DNA from: Rhyacichthys aspro
Taxonomy: Eukaryota; Chordata; Actinopteri; Gobiiformes; Rhyacichthyidae
Assembly (NCBI GenBank): GCA_036850595.1
Contig: CM072160.1
Coordinates: 6,155,773-6,219,772 of the forward strand
Reading direction: 5' to 3'
Length of the DNA: 64,000 nucleotides
The notes under the pieces were generated by a model. That model worked only from the letters and a program-made list of their open reading frames with translations. It made no database searches and was not told the origin of the DNA. The position numbers and the translations under genes are program-made. Shown here piece after piece: positions 11,836 through 25,790 of the stretch (position 1 is its first letter; every line of letters starts with the position of its first letter).

Positions 11836-14800
11836 CCCAAAAAGTCAGAAGCTAGACGATGACATTAACTGTGACAGGTGAGGAAGTGAGTGTGTGTGTA
11901 GCTGCGTAGAGCCCGGTGTGTGTGGGGAGTAAATTGGTGCTGACATTGGCTAGCAGGTTGTGACATTATTTTGCAAGACTCACTGATGCCTGAAACCTAA
12001 TCTTCAAGAGAAAAGAAGTGGGGACACATCAAAACAGGCACCAGCTCTGATGACCTCACTTCCTGTGACTCGGGACAAGGCTAGACATAGATAAGGTTAC
12101 CACCTTAATGTGGACAATATGGATGTGTTTTCAGAGGTCCAGTCTGATTTATATAATCAACTAGACATCACCATGTAGTTCCTAACCCATCATTCTCTAG
12201 GTATATAGGGTTTCACCATATAGTGGACACTTTTGTTGCCATTAATGAGTTAGCACTGGCACACATGTAAGGGTAGATCCTTCCCATAGCAAACTCTGGC
12301 ATGAATTTAGTGGTAAATAACCTTTAAATACATGAAAAGGTGCAAGAAAAGATGTTAAATTTGTATTGCGAGTGACTTGGGGTGATTTTGGAACAACCCA
12401 ATGCCTTCACTGTCAAGCACAAATCAGCAGTTTATAGATCTGTTTTCCGTTGTTTAATTGTCAATTTGGCTTCCTCTAGACGATTTCCCTTCCAAACGTG
12501 TCTCTATGAAAAACACAACAGTGACAGTGACATTAATCAAAAAGGAAAACGAAAACACACACCATTAAAAAAAAAGACTGGGGGACAAAGAGCAAACTAC
12601 AAAACCCTCTTTAAGTTTATGATCCGTTTTCTCTTCAAAGAAAGCCACATGCTGACATTTAATATATGATCTGGGAATGCTTAGTGTTGTTTACAGGCAT
12701 ACACAGAAAATACAGAAAAAAATGTGGGGTCCTGGCCTATAATTTGTATATTTAGAAACAAAACATGAGGTAATGATGTCAGTGAGGTAAACAGCATAAG
12801 CATGAATAAGGCACATTTCCACTGAAGCATTACAGTCCAGGATGGGTCCATACAGTACACGTTAGGGGTATGAACCATCCCAAATCTGTGCCAATCTGGC
12901 CATATCTCAGCTGCAGCTCCAAAATCAAAGGATTAAGAAAATATGGGAATGTTTTCTTTTTTGTAAACCACAAACAAGCAAAAACAAGCCCGAAAGCAGC
13001 ACAACTCAAACCTGGACATTGTCTTAAAGCGACACACTGTGAACAGTAGTGGGCAAATGGGTCTAACCCTTGGCCTGCAGGTCTCAGACGTCACAGACTT
13101 ACCTAAATACACATGACAAGAACGCCTGCTTTGGTGCCTCTGCGCTAAAAAGGCGGTCAAAGGTCAACAGAGAGACAGAGGATAATGAAGAGAAAGAGGG
13201 AGGAAAGAGAGATTGTGGTAGCTTTTCAATCAGAGGTCTGAGAACTTGCAGCACGCAGACATACACAGCCAGTTAGCAGTGTTTACAAAAGCCAGCAGCA
13301 GAACCAATGCGAACCATACGTCGCGCAGAGACACCGGGGTGAGCCACTTCCACCATGTGTGTCTGTGTGAGCGAGCGAGCCACTGCCAAAGCAGCAAAGG
13401 CAAAACAGAGCTGGTGTTTTCTTTTTTTAAAGGTTGCATACCTCTCAGATAGCAGAATCCACTTCCCTCCCCACATTTCTCCTCTGAGCATGTCTGGTTT
13501 TGGTTCTCATCTATCCAGCCTTCCTGTGAGTCCAAAACCACTGCCACATTTCACAGGCTCTGTCCCCGGTGCGCTACAGATAAAGCTGTTTCTAGTTACC
13601 TTTCATCGACTCCGAACAATACCTGAATGAGATCAGGTTTGGAAAAAGCAGCAATCCACAAAACCAAGGGAGTTAAGAGCTAAATATCATATGTGACAAG
13701 ACAGGTGTATGATATTCATTCATCACAAATGATCACAGCGTGAGCGCTCAGAGCTGCTCTGCATAAAGACATTTGTAGAGCAAACTACACAAAACCAAAT
13801 GTGGTAAGGATTTCAAGAGTGGAACATAATCTTGACAAAACACACAATTATATTTACTGAATAATGGCAGAGACCCCAAAGATTGGTCCAAATTCAGATT
13901 TACCATGGTCAGTTTAATGCTTCTCCAGTCTGTGTTAAGGATTGAGGTGAGTTTATATACTGCACACACTGTACTGTTTGGGTGTAGTCACTTGGTTTAA
14001 TCGGAGGACTGAGACTGGCTCAGTTTCAGCCTGAGTGGAAGGTCTTTTTGGCCTTGGCAGTATATTTTGTAGGTGTTCTTGAGCACATGGCACTTATATT
14101 TGTTTTTTCCAAAGCTTCTCCAATACCTCTCCAAACTGGTCTGTTCAGCTCTGTACCCTCTTGGCCCCTTTCTCTCAAATTTCACCATTTTTTTTGTCGT
14201 TCCTTTCGCCTACGAGTCCGACCACATCTATATTCCTCTTTCTTACCTCTTCCCCTCTCTCTTCTCTTCTTTCACCTGCTCTCAGCCTATATCTCTCCAT
14301 TTACGCACTATCACTTTCAGCTCCCACTGCGGTTCCCGTCTTACCTTCTCTGCCGCATCGTGCTCTATTCCCAGTGGACCAGGTCTATAGAAAGCAAGTG
14401 TGTGTGTGTGTGGAGTAAGAGAAGAGAATCCCTCAGGCTGTAAAGATATAGAAGGACACTCCAGAGACCGGGACAGAGGGACTGCTCTGCTAATGAGCGA
14501 GATGGGAAAACGAGTGTGTGTGTGTCTATCTCTGTGTGAGAGATTGACATAGATAGTGGGAGCAGAGTGGACCATTAGCGGGCAAAAGCTATGTTTCCAC
14601 TGGCATTGAACTTGTGGAAACTGTACTGTGTGCAGGAGGGTAAACAGTAAATTATATCTGAAGCTAACTTTTAACACAGATACGTCGCCATTACAAAAAT
14701 AAATCAGTGTGTAAATACTTGTGTGTAGCTGGAAGTAAACCCATAGTTTAATGCTGCAAAAAAGCACAATCTATACAGAATTTTACAGATAATTTTCTGG

Positions 14801-15773
14801 ATTTAATTTACAGTGGCTATATATCTTTGCCACCATCTTGCTTCTCATCTGACCTTGCAGCAAATAAGGTAACTCTAGCTTCATAAACTCCAACCTCTAT
14901 AGCGACAAGAGTGTGTGGGTGATATCACTGATCCAGTATTCTCCTACAGTCTGGCAACAGTGCATAATGTGTCCTATGTGTGTGATCAAATACACAGAGA
15001 ACATGCTGTGTTTCATCATTAAGCTCTTCATACGGCACATTCCCTGTTGATTGAGCTGAAACAGAGTGATGGATAGAGGACAGCTAACGGCTAATGAGAT
15101 ATGGAAAGTGAGCTCTTGTGGATGCAGTATTTTAACTTGTATATACAGTAGTGTTTTGGGCAAAAGGAGACGGAGAGACAGACATCTCACTCCCGCCTGA
15201 CACTTACGGCCCGAGGCAGGACAGAGAGAAGCTGGCAAACACTGTCTAACTAGGCCCAGGAGACGGAAAGTAGAGGAGATGAAGTTACACTCGGTAAAAT
15301 GGATGTAACAGAGAATGAAAAGGTGTTACAGGACGGAGACCAATAACGGCAAGAGGTTGTGCAATATCTGATTGAGTCATCACTGAACTATGACACAATC
15401 TGTTAAGTCAGTCCACCAAATAACTGAGAAGTGGAGGAGAATGAACGTGAAGAACATTTGAGTTTGTTGTAAAGTGAGGACTCACCTTCTATGCCCTAAC
15501 CAACAAATCACTATTTCACTCTATAACTATTTGATGCTAAACTTAATTCACAACACAGCAAAGTGCCACTTCCACAGTCATTTCCCAGAACCCATTGCTC
15601 CTCCTGAAGCCCTGTACATAACACTCACACTTTATGATCCACTATGAACCTATTGTTCTTTGTCTGTACTTTTCCTATTCCTATTTTTGCCCTCACCTTC
15701 AGCCATGTCTTCTACTTGTCCTGACATCCCACTGCTTATCCAATCTGTCCAATCCTCTGTCCCAGCCCTGCTC

Positions 15774-15797
15774 TGCCAGCTGGCCATGGACAGCGCC
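15774..15797 (+). promoter_or_regulatory. RE1/REST-like element (imperfect)
   Basis: GGACAGCGCC at 15788-15797 matches the right half of the NRSF/REST consensus exactly, and it is preceded by CCAT as in the canonical site. The left half (CAGCTGGCC) resembles CAGCACC but carries two extra bases, so the site is non-canonical in spacing. REST represses neuronal genes in non-neuronal cells. Binding here is an inference from the motif only. Confidence 0.3.
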
Positions 15798-16632
15798 TCC
15801 CTGAGGGGACAACAGGTGTAGCGACATACACTCCACTGCACACACAGCTACCTGTGGCATTGAGCAGGCACCCACCCAACAATGAGAGAATGCAGACAAA
15901 GACCATAAAACTGTGTACAGGGTTTGTATATTACTGATGATCACATGGTATTATTGGTTGCCTTCAGTGACTTCACAAGTGGCTGTTGTGATGACTATGG
16001 GGCAGTGCAACAGGAGTCAGAACTTACACTGGCTGACATAGTTTTGCCAAAGAGATGAACCCAGGATATCTGGCAGACATGCTGATGAACATATGCACAC
16101 ATACATCAGGTAGAAATAACCAGCACGTCATGTGACACTTCAGTTCACAAGTGTATGTAGGATCAGGGTTAAAGCTCCGTTTGCTCATAATCAAGCACAT
16201 AAGGCCTACTGTGTCCCCAGTGACTGCTGATAACTAAGAATAACATGGTGCTGCTTTTTGCATGTTTCTCCGGCTGTGACTCAAAGAATACAATTGAATA
16301 GTTAGGGAGTGTCTGTTACTGTAAAAACCTTCATAAGTCAGTGTTTAAAACTCAATATTAGAGAATATACCATGTCTATATGGCACCTTTCTCATTCAGA
16401 ACTAAATTAATGTGATGCACAACATGAGGGGAACTACGGTCATTCACAAAAAGATTACAATGATCATAAATGAAAATGTGTGTGAAATCTTATTAATGTC
16501 CTCGGGAGTTTTACCAGTATCTGTTTTACATAATGAGGTATTACTACACCACTGTGAGTGTCCATTGGTGGAATAGATGACACCAAAGAACAGTGATACT
16601 ACATCAACTTCTACTAATAAGATAATATTGCA

Positions 16633-16765
16633 TATGGTAAATAGTATGCATTTATACAGCACTTTTAAATTCCATCTTGTGCACCCAAAGCTGTTTACTT
16701 CAGGCTTCCATTCACGCACACATTCATGCACATTCACATTGGGGCAGACTGACAAAGAGACACAT
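16633..16765 (+). mobile_element. Degenerate teleost dispersed repeat
   Basis: It begins ATGGTAAATAGTATGCATTTATACAGCAC and continues through an AAGCTGTTTAC segment and a TTCCATTCACGCACACATTCATGCACATTCACATTGGGGCAG-like stretch. This order matches a very common fish repeat whose consensus I know as 'ATGGTAAATGG...CATTTATA.AGC.CTTTT...CAAAGC.CTTTAC...CATTCACACACACATTCA...GGGGCAG'. The copy is truncated at its 3' end and heavily mutated. Its transposon class is not clear from the sequence. Confidence 0.65.
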
Positions 16766-19700
16766 TGTGTTGGCAAATTATAGGGTGTATGTTTTTTGAG
16801 ACACAGTTGGGATTAAGAAAATGAACACAAACATATAAAGCAATGAACTCATGAACAACTCAAATTGTAAGTATCTATGAGGAATGCATAATTGAGAAAC
16901 AGTACTGACAAATCAGTTGCACATGTCTGTAGTGTAGATGTTCCTGTGCTTCTTTCTGACACTGACTATAAAGACAAACATTCCTTGTGTTGCATTTCAT
17001 GCATTGTCTAGGAATGTCTCATCGAGTGCCTGCTCGACACTGAAGGAGAGGAAGAAGGCACTGTGTGTTTGAGTGTTTGTTTCAACACCATGGGTCTCGA
17101 GGATTCAATAAAAAAAGAACAGAAAAAGAGTAACAACTTGCAGTAACATATACACCTCAGATGGTTCTAAAACAACTGCTATTTTTACCAGTTTTGAAAA
17201 AGGATGAAAAACTATTGAATTTTGTGTTTGTTTATCCTCCAATTTCAAACTTGGGAAAACAAGAACGCTTGTGCTTCTGCATCCACATAATCAATCCTGA
17301 TCTGTTGCCAGAGGGAGGGACATTGATTTGTTATGTCTTGGCAATGACACTTGATTTTCCCTACTTTTCTTTCAGCTGGAGAAAACAGACTGTTTTGTCT
17401 TGCCCGTCTCTGTAACTCAAAGCGACGCTGACCTCTAACTAGTCCAGCTAGACACCTTTTGACCCTGGTGAGTCTGTGAGCTATTGATCATTCTAATCAC
17501 GCTGCACCATGGGATTTGAAGTCACTGGGCAGTGAGATTTTTCATGTCCAGTTTTTCTCAAGCTTTCATACAGTATCTGACCACATGGATCTTGGAAGAA
17601 TGGGGCAGCTTATCTTGAACAAATTAGTGTCATGTAGCGATAGCCACTGCTTTGGAAGTCTATGCTAATTACATTTTCCTTAGTAAAATTAAATATATGA
17701 TAAAATGAGGCTTGTCAGTTTGGTAATAAATGTTATCTAAATTGCAGTGTTAAGATCCATGTCTGATTTTGATGAAAATCACTGGATTTCCGTTGTCGTG
17801 AAAGAAGATCTAAGCAGTTTGCTGAAGCTGGGTTTGTTTTTGTGAAGACGGTATGTAATGTGATCGAGGCGGTTAAGGCAGACGAGGCTTATGGGTCTTT
17901 TCAATCCAAAGTTAGTATGTGCTGTCATGAAGGGGGAAGGTTATTGAAATGGATGGGACGCGAATTCGCTTGAAGTCTCTGGGGGCTGGGAGAGGGAAGA
18001 ATTAGATTAGCAGCAGAATGCAATCAGTGTGACTACATTAGCGAGTATGATGAGAGGGGAGAGTAAGGGGAATGTAAGTGACAAGATGGTGGACGGCCAG
18101 AACTTTTCATGACTGCATTTTGAAGACAAAGATGGGATCAAATGGGATGGGGGAGGGTGAAGAAGACAATCCACGATACCACAAATGATACATATCCACA
18201 GTCAGTGACATCGATCGTGTGTTCTTTTAAAATATATGTATTTACTTCATTGCGTCTGCTTTTCCTTTGCCCTCTTGAAAATCTAATTACTCAAATACCA
18301 AGCAGGAAGAAGTCATGGTCCGAGCAAACAACATTATGGAAATTATAGCTGACTTTGAAGAGAAAGATTTTTTTATAAAGGAAGGAGGAAAATGTCTGGC
18401 ACAAGTTCCAACATTTAACCCAAATAAAAGATTCAAAGGAGGTGGCTACGAGTGGGAAAGATCTCTGCTGAATGTGCGAGAGGTTTCCTTTTACACTATT
18501 TACCCTGACTACAAACCCAATTAGCTCAAATCAGATTCAGTGTTTACACTAGCATCAGGAGATGATTATGTGAAACCTAGCATCGCAGTCTCACGTTCCC
18601 TCCTGTCGTCTTCAGACTGGAGCCTTCTCTTTCTTCTCACACACATAATAACACCCCGACAGACTGCTGAGAAAACACACTTTTAATAAAATGGGACTTG
18701 TTTTTCTAGAAGGTAGGACCTAAGTACTTTTCAGCACTGTTTAAAATGATAGGATGAAGGATACTGGCGCTCATCAATGGTTTTGGGGCCTCTTTAAAGG
18801 AAAATTATGAAAAAAATATATCTACTGATGGAAATTGTTTTGTGGTTGAGGAAATAAATCTCCCAAGGAAAATACAGCTGAAAAAACTTGACACAACTCA
18901 AGTTTGACTCCATAATTGACTGAACACTCAGGGTATGAAAACCCTTTTTTTGTGTAATTTAATATGTCCACATTCTCTTGTTTTGTTTTATTTTTAATAT
19001 ATACATTACAGTACAAACCATAAAGTATGTTTATTATTATTAGTTTACAAAATGCAAAGTGAAAAAAAATTGAAGCCAGTTCCTAATCCAATCAATATTT
19101 GATGTGACTTTGCCACAAAAAAGCTCCACTGTCTCAGTTTTTGAGGGATCTGGGCTGGTTCTGTTCAAACATTTGTAAAATCCAGGCAAAACCAGACTAA
19201 ACAGGACCAAACCAGACCAGACCTCAGAACGAACCAGACCCTATAATACAAGATAAAAATTTGAGGTTTTTGTCTTTTCACTTACTTTTCCATTTTGTAA
19301 AATGAATAAAAACAAAATATAGTTGACAGTATTCTCACTTTTCTGCATATCCTCACACCTGTCTAAATCTTTAGCACAGTCCTGTATATATTTATTTAAT
19401 TTAGAAGTGCCTATGAATGAATTGTTTTCAGATGAACTAAGCAGGCATTTTCAGTGAAGTGCATTAACTCCTTGTGTGGTAAACACTGAAGTATTTAGCC
19501 TCTGGTGTGTAAATAAACAACTAAAATGGAGCAAGACAAATGACGTTTTTATTGACAGAAGCCAGTTTACCAGGAAGAGTCATGCAATTTAAAAGCACTG
19601 CATGTTTGTTTCAAGTCTTGAGTCATTACATCCAGAACCTAAATCTCCAAGTTGCATGGCTCTAGAGCCACTCCACCCACTTAATCCCAACATCTGCCCC

Positions 19701-21203
19701 TCCACCTCCTACTTCCCTTTTCCACTATATCCCTGCACTGCTGGTACTTATGTTACACACAGAAAGCAAACAAAATGGAGGTGAATGGCAAACATGAATC
19801 TAAACACACATTGTTTGGTGTTTGAACCCCTTTTTTGCCGCTGTGGCTGATTTTCCACGGCGGATCAGGTTTAGCTGTTTGCTTTGCTTAGAAACAAGAA
19901 ATCATAACAAATCTTCCGTTCAGGAATGAACCTATACGAACATGTGCAAAATATGCAAACAAAAGTGAGCATGGATTCGATTGAAGTTGATTTGGCGCAT
20001 ACACATGCCATTCGGATAAAACGATCCGAGACGCTGGGTGGAACACTTTTCCAGCGTAGTTATCCTTGCTCAACATTCCCATAATGCCCACTAAATGAAC
20101 ATAAACACATTATGAATTCTCAGCTAATTTGTTCCCTTATCTTTTAAAATTACACCCTGCGTTCTCCTCAGGGAGCATAATGACAGCTTCCAATTGTGGT
20201 TTACGAAGATCAGAGGGACTATTTGTGTGTGCGTCAATATCTATGTGTTTGTACATGCTCCAGAGAGTAAGTGTTTGTATGTGGGTGTGTTTTTAGTGAA
20301 CTGTGAGAACTCTGTGGCCTTTTCACAAGGGCAGACAGGGTGGGAAGAGGCTCAAAAAGCAACAGACCTGTCGTTGTTTTCGCTCGTATCGGCATCTTCC
20401 TCATGTCTACCCAACTGCCAAAGGCTTCTCTGGGCCCAAGATCAGACACAAGAGACAAAGGCTGGACATTTTATTGGTCCGTGTCTCTCTCTCTGGTCCT
20501 TCCCATGACTGAATCCTACACAAACTGGGTTCAGAGAAGAAGACTTGGACTCATTGGTGGAACAAATAAGGATGCAGTGAACTCCCAGTCTTCATGTTCG
20601 GTGCTTTGAATGTGTTAGTGCCTGCGCTTTAGTGGAAAAAAGAAAATGAAGATGTTTAATTGATGCATTTTCCACACAAGCCTTGATTACGCCTTTATTT
20701 GAAAGGTCAGAGGTGCTCATGAAGGTGTCATTATTTTACAGGCTGTTTCTTTTGTCCACATTTCTGTGTCGTGTTCGCAAATATTTCTAAAATTTTCTTC
20801 ACAGTATTTCAAGCTTTACAAAGTGCTTCTCACTGACAACTTTCAGTCCAGTGTTGAATTGCACTACAGCACATAAGCTATGCCTTTAAGAAAATATATT
20901 GGTTAATTGGATTTGCTGCTTTTGTTTATTTGATCTATTTTTCTGTTTTTTGTTTTACAAATCCACAGTCACAGACTAGATTTCTTCAAGGTCCTGAAAT
21001 GGCTCGCTGGATGTTTTGTTTTCCTGTTACATTATGAGGTAATAACGACGCCCAAGAAGAGAAAGGCAAAGACGGGAACTGGAGACAAGCTTTGGCTTTT
21101 GGGCAGAGGTTGCTTTGAAGTAGATTTGCATTACTCATTGCTGCGTCATTATGTTTTTTTTCGTTAATACCTACTTTGTATCAACATGTGTGTAATGCCT
21201 GTT
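16766..21203. other. Non-coding stretch, no gene seen
   Basis: Unique AT-rich DNA. A short CCAGAC/ACCAGA-biased stretch lies at about 19185-19245. The segment at 20160-20220 and the one at 21010-21175, which contains an octamer-like ATTTGCAT, have the composition of possible regulatory DNA, but nothing more specific can be said. There is no supported exon. Confidence 0.55.
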
Positions 21204-21290
21204 GGTTTGTTCAATGCAAGGTGTGTATTTCTAATCAAAATGTGGGTATTTTCTCATGAAAGTGCATATTTATCCTAATCTCTGGAAATT
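21204..21290 (+). repeat. Unnamed dispersed repeat, copy A
   Basis: About 87 bp, similar in the same orientation to 23937-24022. Shared blocks include TGCAAGGTGTGTATT, CTAATCAAAATGTG, AAAGTGCATAT/GAAAGTGCATAT and ATCCTAATC.CTG.AAATT. Mutations are scattered between the copies and the order of blocks is kept, so this is an old dispersed element rather than a simple repeat. I do not recognise the family. Confidence 0.75.
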
Positions 21291-22959
21291 ATAATTGTCA
21301 CGAGCAAGGTTACAGTACGTTCATTACAGTGTGTAACACAAAATGATTTACTCTAAAAAATAAAATAAGAAATAAAATAAATGCACATCTTAGCTGTCTG
21401 GTGGTGAGTTGTACAACTTTCAAATGGAATCCATGAAAGGCTGTCACAGTAAATACAATGATCCCATAATTTAAAGAAAACACAGATGACAACTGATTAC
21501 CTGACATCTAACTTTTCAAACTTTTTCTGGATTAGACTCAGTAGGTGGCTGGCTTCATAAAGAGCACTCTTCCACCAGCATTCTTGTGAAAGTAGAAGAA
21601 AATGCATCAGAAAGTCTATCCCAAATGCATTACAGTGTAGAGTGACACTCACTGAACAGAGTGGCTTTGATCTGGACAGTTTTACTCTCATCTCTGAAGA
21701 GGCTCAGCTCGGTCTAATTGACCTGTCCACTGTTTTATCACGGAGAGAAAATATGGACATACTTGCTGCTTTTTTGAGCTGAATAAAATCTTAAAAGACG
21801 CGGCAGGATTGAGACACAAGGATAGAAATAGAGAAATCACCGGCCTTTAGATCTAAATCCAGCTCAGGTGAACACATCTTCATCACTTGCATCAGTTCTG
21901 CGTTCTTTTTTTTCCCTCCAGCTTTCTCTGAACCCTACCTTTGCAGATCCCCTCCCCCTACTACCCCCTGTATCCATCTTGCTCTCATCTCGTCTTTGAT
22001 GTGGTGATGTGAGGTTATCTGGGGTCCTCGTCTAAAGGGGAACAGAAGTGGGGGGTTGGGGGATTGAGAGATTCAAAGAGAAAAATGATAAGGAGTCAGC
22101 ACACAACCCTTTCACCTCACCTTTGGAAAAAGAGTAAAGGAAAAGGCATCGCTGGTTTTAGAAAAAAATCCCTGTGTCCGCTCTGGAAACAGGCTAATTT
22201 TGATCCAAAAATCTCATCGCCATCGACGGTTAAAGCAAAAGGCGAAGCATAGCAGAAAACCAGCACGACCTCAGTCAGCAGGCCCTACTGTAGTCCCGAA
22301 AGCTGATGTCTCTTTCTCTTTATAGATGCTTTTTTCCTACACGCTATTGCTATGTCTCAAAAGTCAAAAATCTATTCTCTGCAAATTCCCATGAGCTTTT
22401 GCCCAGACACCACAGGTACTAACCTCGAGGGAAGAATTTAAAATGCATCGAATGCTGCAGAATAAAATCTGTTGTTTTTATTCGTAATCCTGGGAAAGGT
22501 GAGACAGAAAATAACTTTCAGGTTTTTTTATGAAGCTGTTTTTCAAAGGGACAAGTGGAACGTTCTGTGCCAGGTTTCTCCCCTCCCAGGCCACCAGGTC
22601 ACGAAGCTGCCAGCCCATCGTGTATCCTGCCAACACACACATATTCAAACATACACTCAACCCGCACGTGCACACTCTAAAGAGCCGGCGAGTGTGTCCT
22701 CATTAAGAATCACTTAGCTCTGAGCAGGGCGTCTGCACTCAGCTCAACGCTTAATGAATTGATCTGCAGCCTACAGCCCTCTGATCAATAGCAACACCTG
22801 GATCCAGTCTGAGATTCATAATTTAATCCACACATGATAACGGAGCAGGGGCTACATCTTCTAGATGACTTTCTACAGTGGTAGCTTTTGTGTGGCAAAT
22901 ACATTCATTCATTTTTATGGTACCTGTCACTTTTCATTTAACACACTTTTTCCTTGAGT
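21291..22959. other. Non-coding stretch, no gene seen
   Basis: No recognisable gene. It includes a polypyrimidine patch (21903-21985) and a short G-rich patch near 22045. Small open frames overlap and look spurious. Confidence 0.6.
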
Positions 22960-23120
22960 TTACAGTTTTTCAGTATTTCCTTGTTTATATTCTTATATTT
23001 AGAAATATGTACATATATTATTCTTGGCCCTAATATTACTGTATTGAATTTATGTGAATGGTTTGTACACAGTTGAGCGACTGTCACAAAATAATTTCAC
23101 CCATGGATTAATAAAGTAGA
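22960..23120 (+). mobile_element. Possible LINE 3'-end remnant
   Basis: The segment ends in CTGTCACAAAATAATTTCACCC followed by GGATTAATAAAG. This resembles the 3' tails of L2/CR1-like LINEs in fish, which commonly end in a TTTCCCC...GGATCAATAAAGT motif before a short tandem repeat. No coding part of a LINE is visible upstream, as expected for a 5'-truncated copy. The 5' boundary is a guess. Confidence 0.35.
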
Positions 23121-23936
23121 AGCCTAATGTCCTGGACAGATCTGTTGTCTGTTGGAGTATCAAGTAATGACTATTAAGTGGTTGTAATACTATGGCAGAT
23201 CAGGTTTTAAGTCTGTATTACTCAACAATACTTAACCATCTACATAGTTAACTGATAAGAATTAATATTCCTACAAAGAATGGATTATAAAATAAATAAA
23301 GGCCTAAAAAGAGCATCTGAATTTATTCATGAAAGAGGAAGGATTAGTACCAACAGGGTTTATGTGCTGCCAAAGTGAGAATGAGAGTGTACTTGTTTCA
23401 CTGGAGCCACAAAAACACACAAAGGCACTCCACTTACATGGGGTGGTCAGACAGGCCATTTCCATGGTAACCAGTCCTCTGAGAGGTTGATGTCACATGG
23501 TGAAGGCCACTGCATGACACAGTGAGCCATTTACAGTCAGCAAACACTCGTATTTGTATTAGCAGACACGCAGGGACCACAAACTGGTCTTATCCTCTGA
23601 AACACTGCAGACCCTCACTGCTCCTCCACTTCTACAATAACAACAGGCCAAGTGTGCCTTACTGTCACTCGGATGAACTCAGGTGGACAAGGTCTTCCCG
23701 TGGTCTGTCAGCGGGGATCGTCCCGTGTCCCCTGCAGGATGCGTTGATTAGTTTGGCCGAGGGTGAGCCAGGAATCCCACTGGGCGCCCAGCAGCAAGTG
23801 ACACAGGGGTGAACCTGGAGACGTGCTGATACAAGAAACTGGACAGAAATGAATGAAGGTTTGGTCTTAGGGCTGAGGTAAGGGTCTTAAAATCAACAAA
23901 ACATACATTAGCATTGATTATGACAAATAAACATTA
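23121..23936. other. Non-coding stretch, no gene seen
   Basis: Unique DNA. The open frame at 23522-23812 has no recognisable domain and no supporting splice context. Confidence 0.6.
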
Positions 23937-24022
23937 GTTTATTCAGTGCAAGGTGTGTATTGCTAATCAAAATGTGTGTATTTTATAAATAAAGTGCATA
24001 TCTCATCCTAATCCCTGCAAAT
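23937..24022 (+). repeat. Unnamed dispersed repeat, copy B
   Basis: Second copy of the element at 21204-21290, in the same orientation and about 2.7 kb downstream. The shared core runs from TTTATTCAGTGCAAGGTGTG to AATCCCTGCAAATT. Confidence 0.75.
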
Positions 24023-25420
24023 TGTCACAATTTTGAACTTAGTTTCCACCACACATTAATATTTGTGAAAAACAAGCCAATGTTGGAGCAGCTGAAAAGA
24101 TGTGTGACACGTTACCAGCACTGATCCTCAAAATGCAATGTTTTCTGTGAAGCCAATGAATCATGGAGCAATGGTAAGAGAATGGATGAGCTGAAGAAGA
24201 CGAAGAGAGACAGCAAGCGCATATCTCAGACAGATTGGTAAAGATAGATGAGAAGCGACTGATGTGTAGGAATGCAAGAGATGGACTCAGAGAGAGACAG
24301 ACAGAAATGGAAGAATGGGCAGAGGAGAGGGAACGACGCAGGGCCTTGCAGTACCTGTGATGGATGAGGCTTAGCTCAGGTGTGACGGCGCGACCAAATT
24401 AAATCACTGAGCAGACAGCAATGAACGAGAGACAAGGTTATCACTTTGGCTGGCTGCGCCGTGTACCACCGTCAGTGTGGCTCTGTCTTCACTTGACTAT
24501 CATCAGCTCTCAGCTCTGCCCTCGCTCTGCTGGGACAGCCTCCACAAATGAATGATGTTAGACACATTTCAATCATGTTCCCCAGAGGACTGTGGACTAT
24601 GACCTCCCCTACTTTCACTGATGGACTTAATCTGTACTGCGGTCTATGAAAGGTAACATTAATAAAGTGTTACTCTTCTTCCCCAGTCAGTTTATTAGCT
24701 CATAAATAACAGATAAATACACAATAAGACCAAAGGCACAGACAGATTCCGACCTTGAAAGAAGATTGAATCTATATAGATCAAGCATTGACAGCAGAAG
24801 ATAAAAAAAACATTGATCATTTGATTGACTATTACTGGGTAGATGAATGTACATTCCCACAGCACACTTTGACATGTGGAGTTCAGACACTGATGGACCA
24901 GGGCCCAGATTGGGAACAGAGAAGACCCATACAACTATGACCATTGGCAGCATTTATTTTGAACGCAGGGTTTATATTAGAAGTGTTACATCACCTTCTT
25001 AAAAAATCTGTATATAACAGCATTTTTCAAATAGAGGTCTTCTTCTTGTGATGTACACATATCAATATTACTATTCAAATTGTAATATATCCAAGGTTAC
25101 CTGTACCAAACTGTACTGACCCAAGCCTTATCATACTACTGTTACTAACTTATCACTGTCTGTTGTATCATACAGTGTCCTTTGAATGCAGTGTTTGAAA
25201 CCAAACCAAGTCTTAATAAAATGAAACTCTCTGACACTGGAGCACCTTGTCCTTCTTTCCATCATCATTGTTCCATTTCCATTCATTTCTCTCCAGTGAT
25301 TAATGCTTCGTTATCCACTAGATGACAAAATGATTTCAGTTTGGACAGGAAACACACTGACCCTTCCTGTTATATACAAATGTGTTGATAGAGAGGGCTC
25401 CTATAATGGTGACTGTTCCC

Positions 25421-25433
25421 TAACCTTTGACCT
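25421..25433 (-). promoter_or_regulatory. DR1-like nuclear receptor motif
   Basis: Read on the minus strand: AGGTCA, one base, AGGTTA. This fits the direct-repeat-1 arrangement bound by RXR heterodimers, HNF4 and COUP-TF, with one mismatch. It is a motif only. Confidence 0.25.
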
Positions 25434-25790
25434 TTCCCCTTTGACCAACCCCGTGGCCAGACATAATGATCCGCTGCTACACTGACAGTGTTGACATCGA
25501 GGTCCCCTGGTCACTGTGTCACAGGCACAAAGCCGGGCTTGTCCGGGGACAATGGAGAATGGTGTAGATTGTAAGAGGTTGTGACTTGAAACTTTAAAAT
25601 GATGGATGTTGGAGATAGAGACGAGGTCAAACATACTGAAATAAGCAAGGAGAGGAAAACAACACATGGTTTATGTTACGCCATTCATACACTGGCAAAT
25701 GGTCTTCAGGTGTCAGTCACTTGGCCTCATTTCCATACTTTTTCAAGCCAGTCATAATAATGCCTTTGTACATACTAAAGATGGCATTAT

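Larger units (their letters stand above)
11018..16632. other. Non-coding stretch with purine-rich and motif patches
   Basis: No recognisable gene. It contains a purine-rich, locally CpG-containing segment (11626-11835), a DR1-like nuclear-receptor motif (13154-13166), small GT runs (14399-14412 and 14513-14525) and an RE1/REST-like half-site (15788-15797). The long minus-strand frame at 14282-14767 crosses the GT runs, is rich in Ser, Leu and His, and has no domain signature. Confidence 0.6.

Noticed and set aside
14282..14767. 161-codon open frame on the minus strand
   Set aside because: It crosses GT microsatellites that create Thr-His runs, overlaps three plus-strand frames, and has no family similarity.
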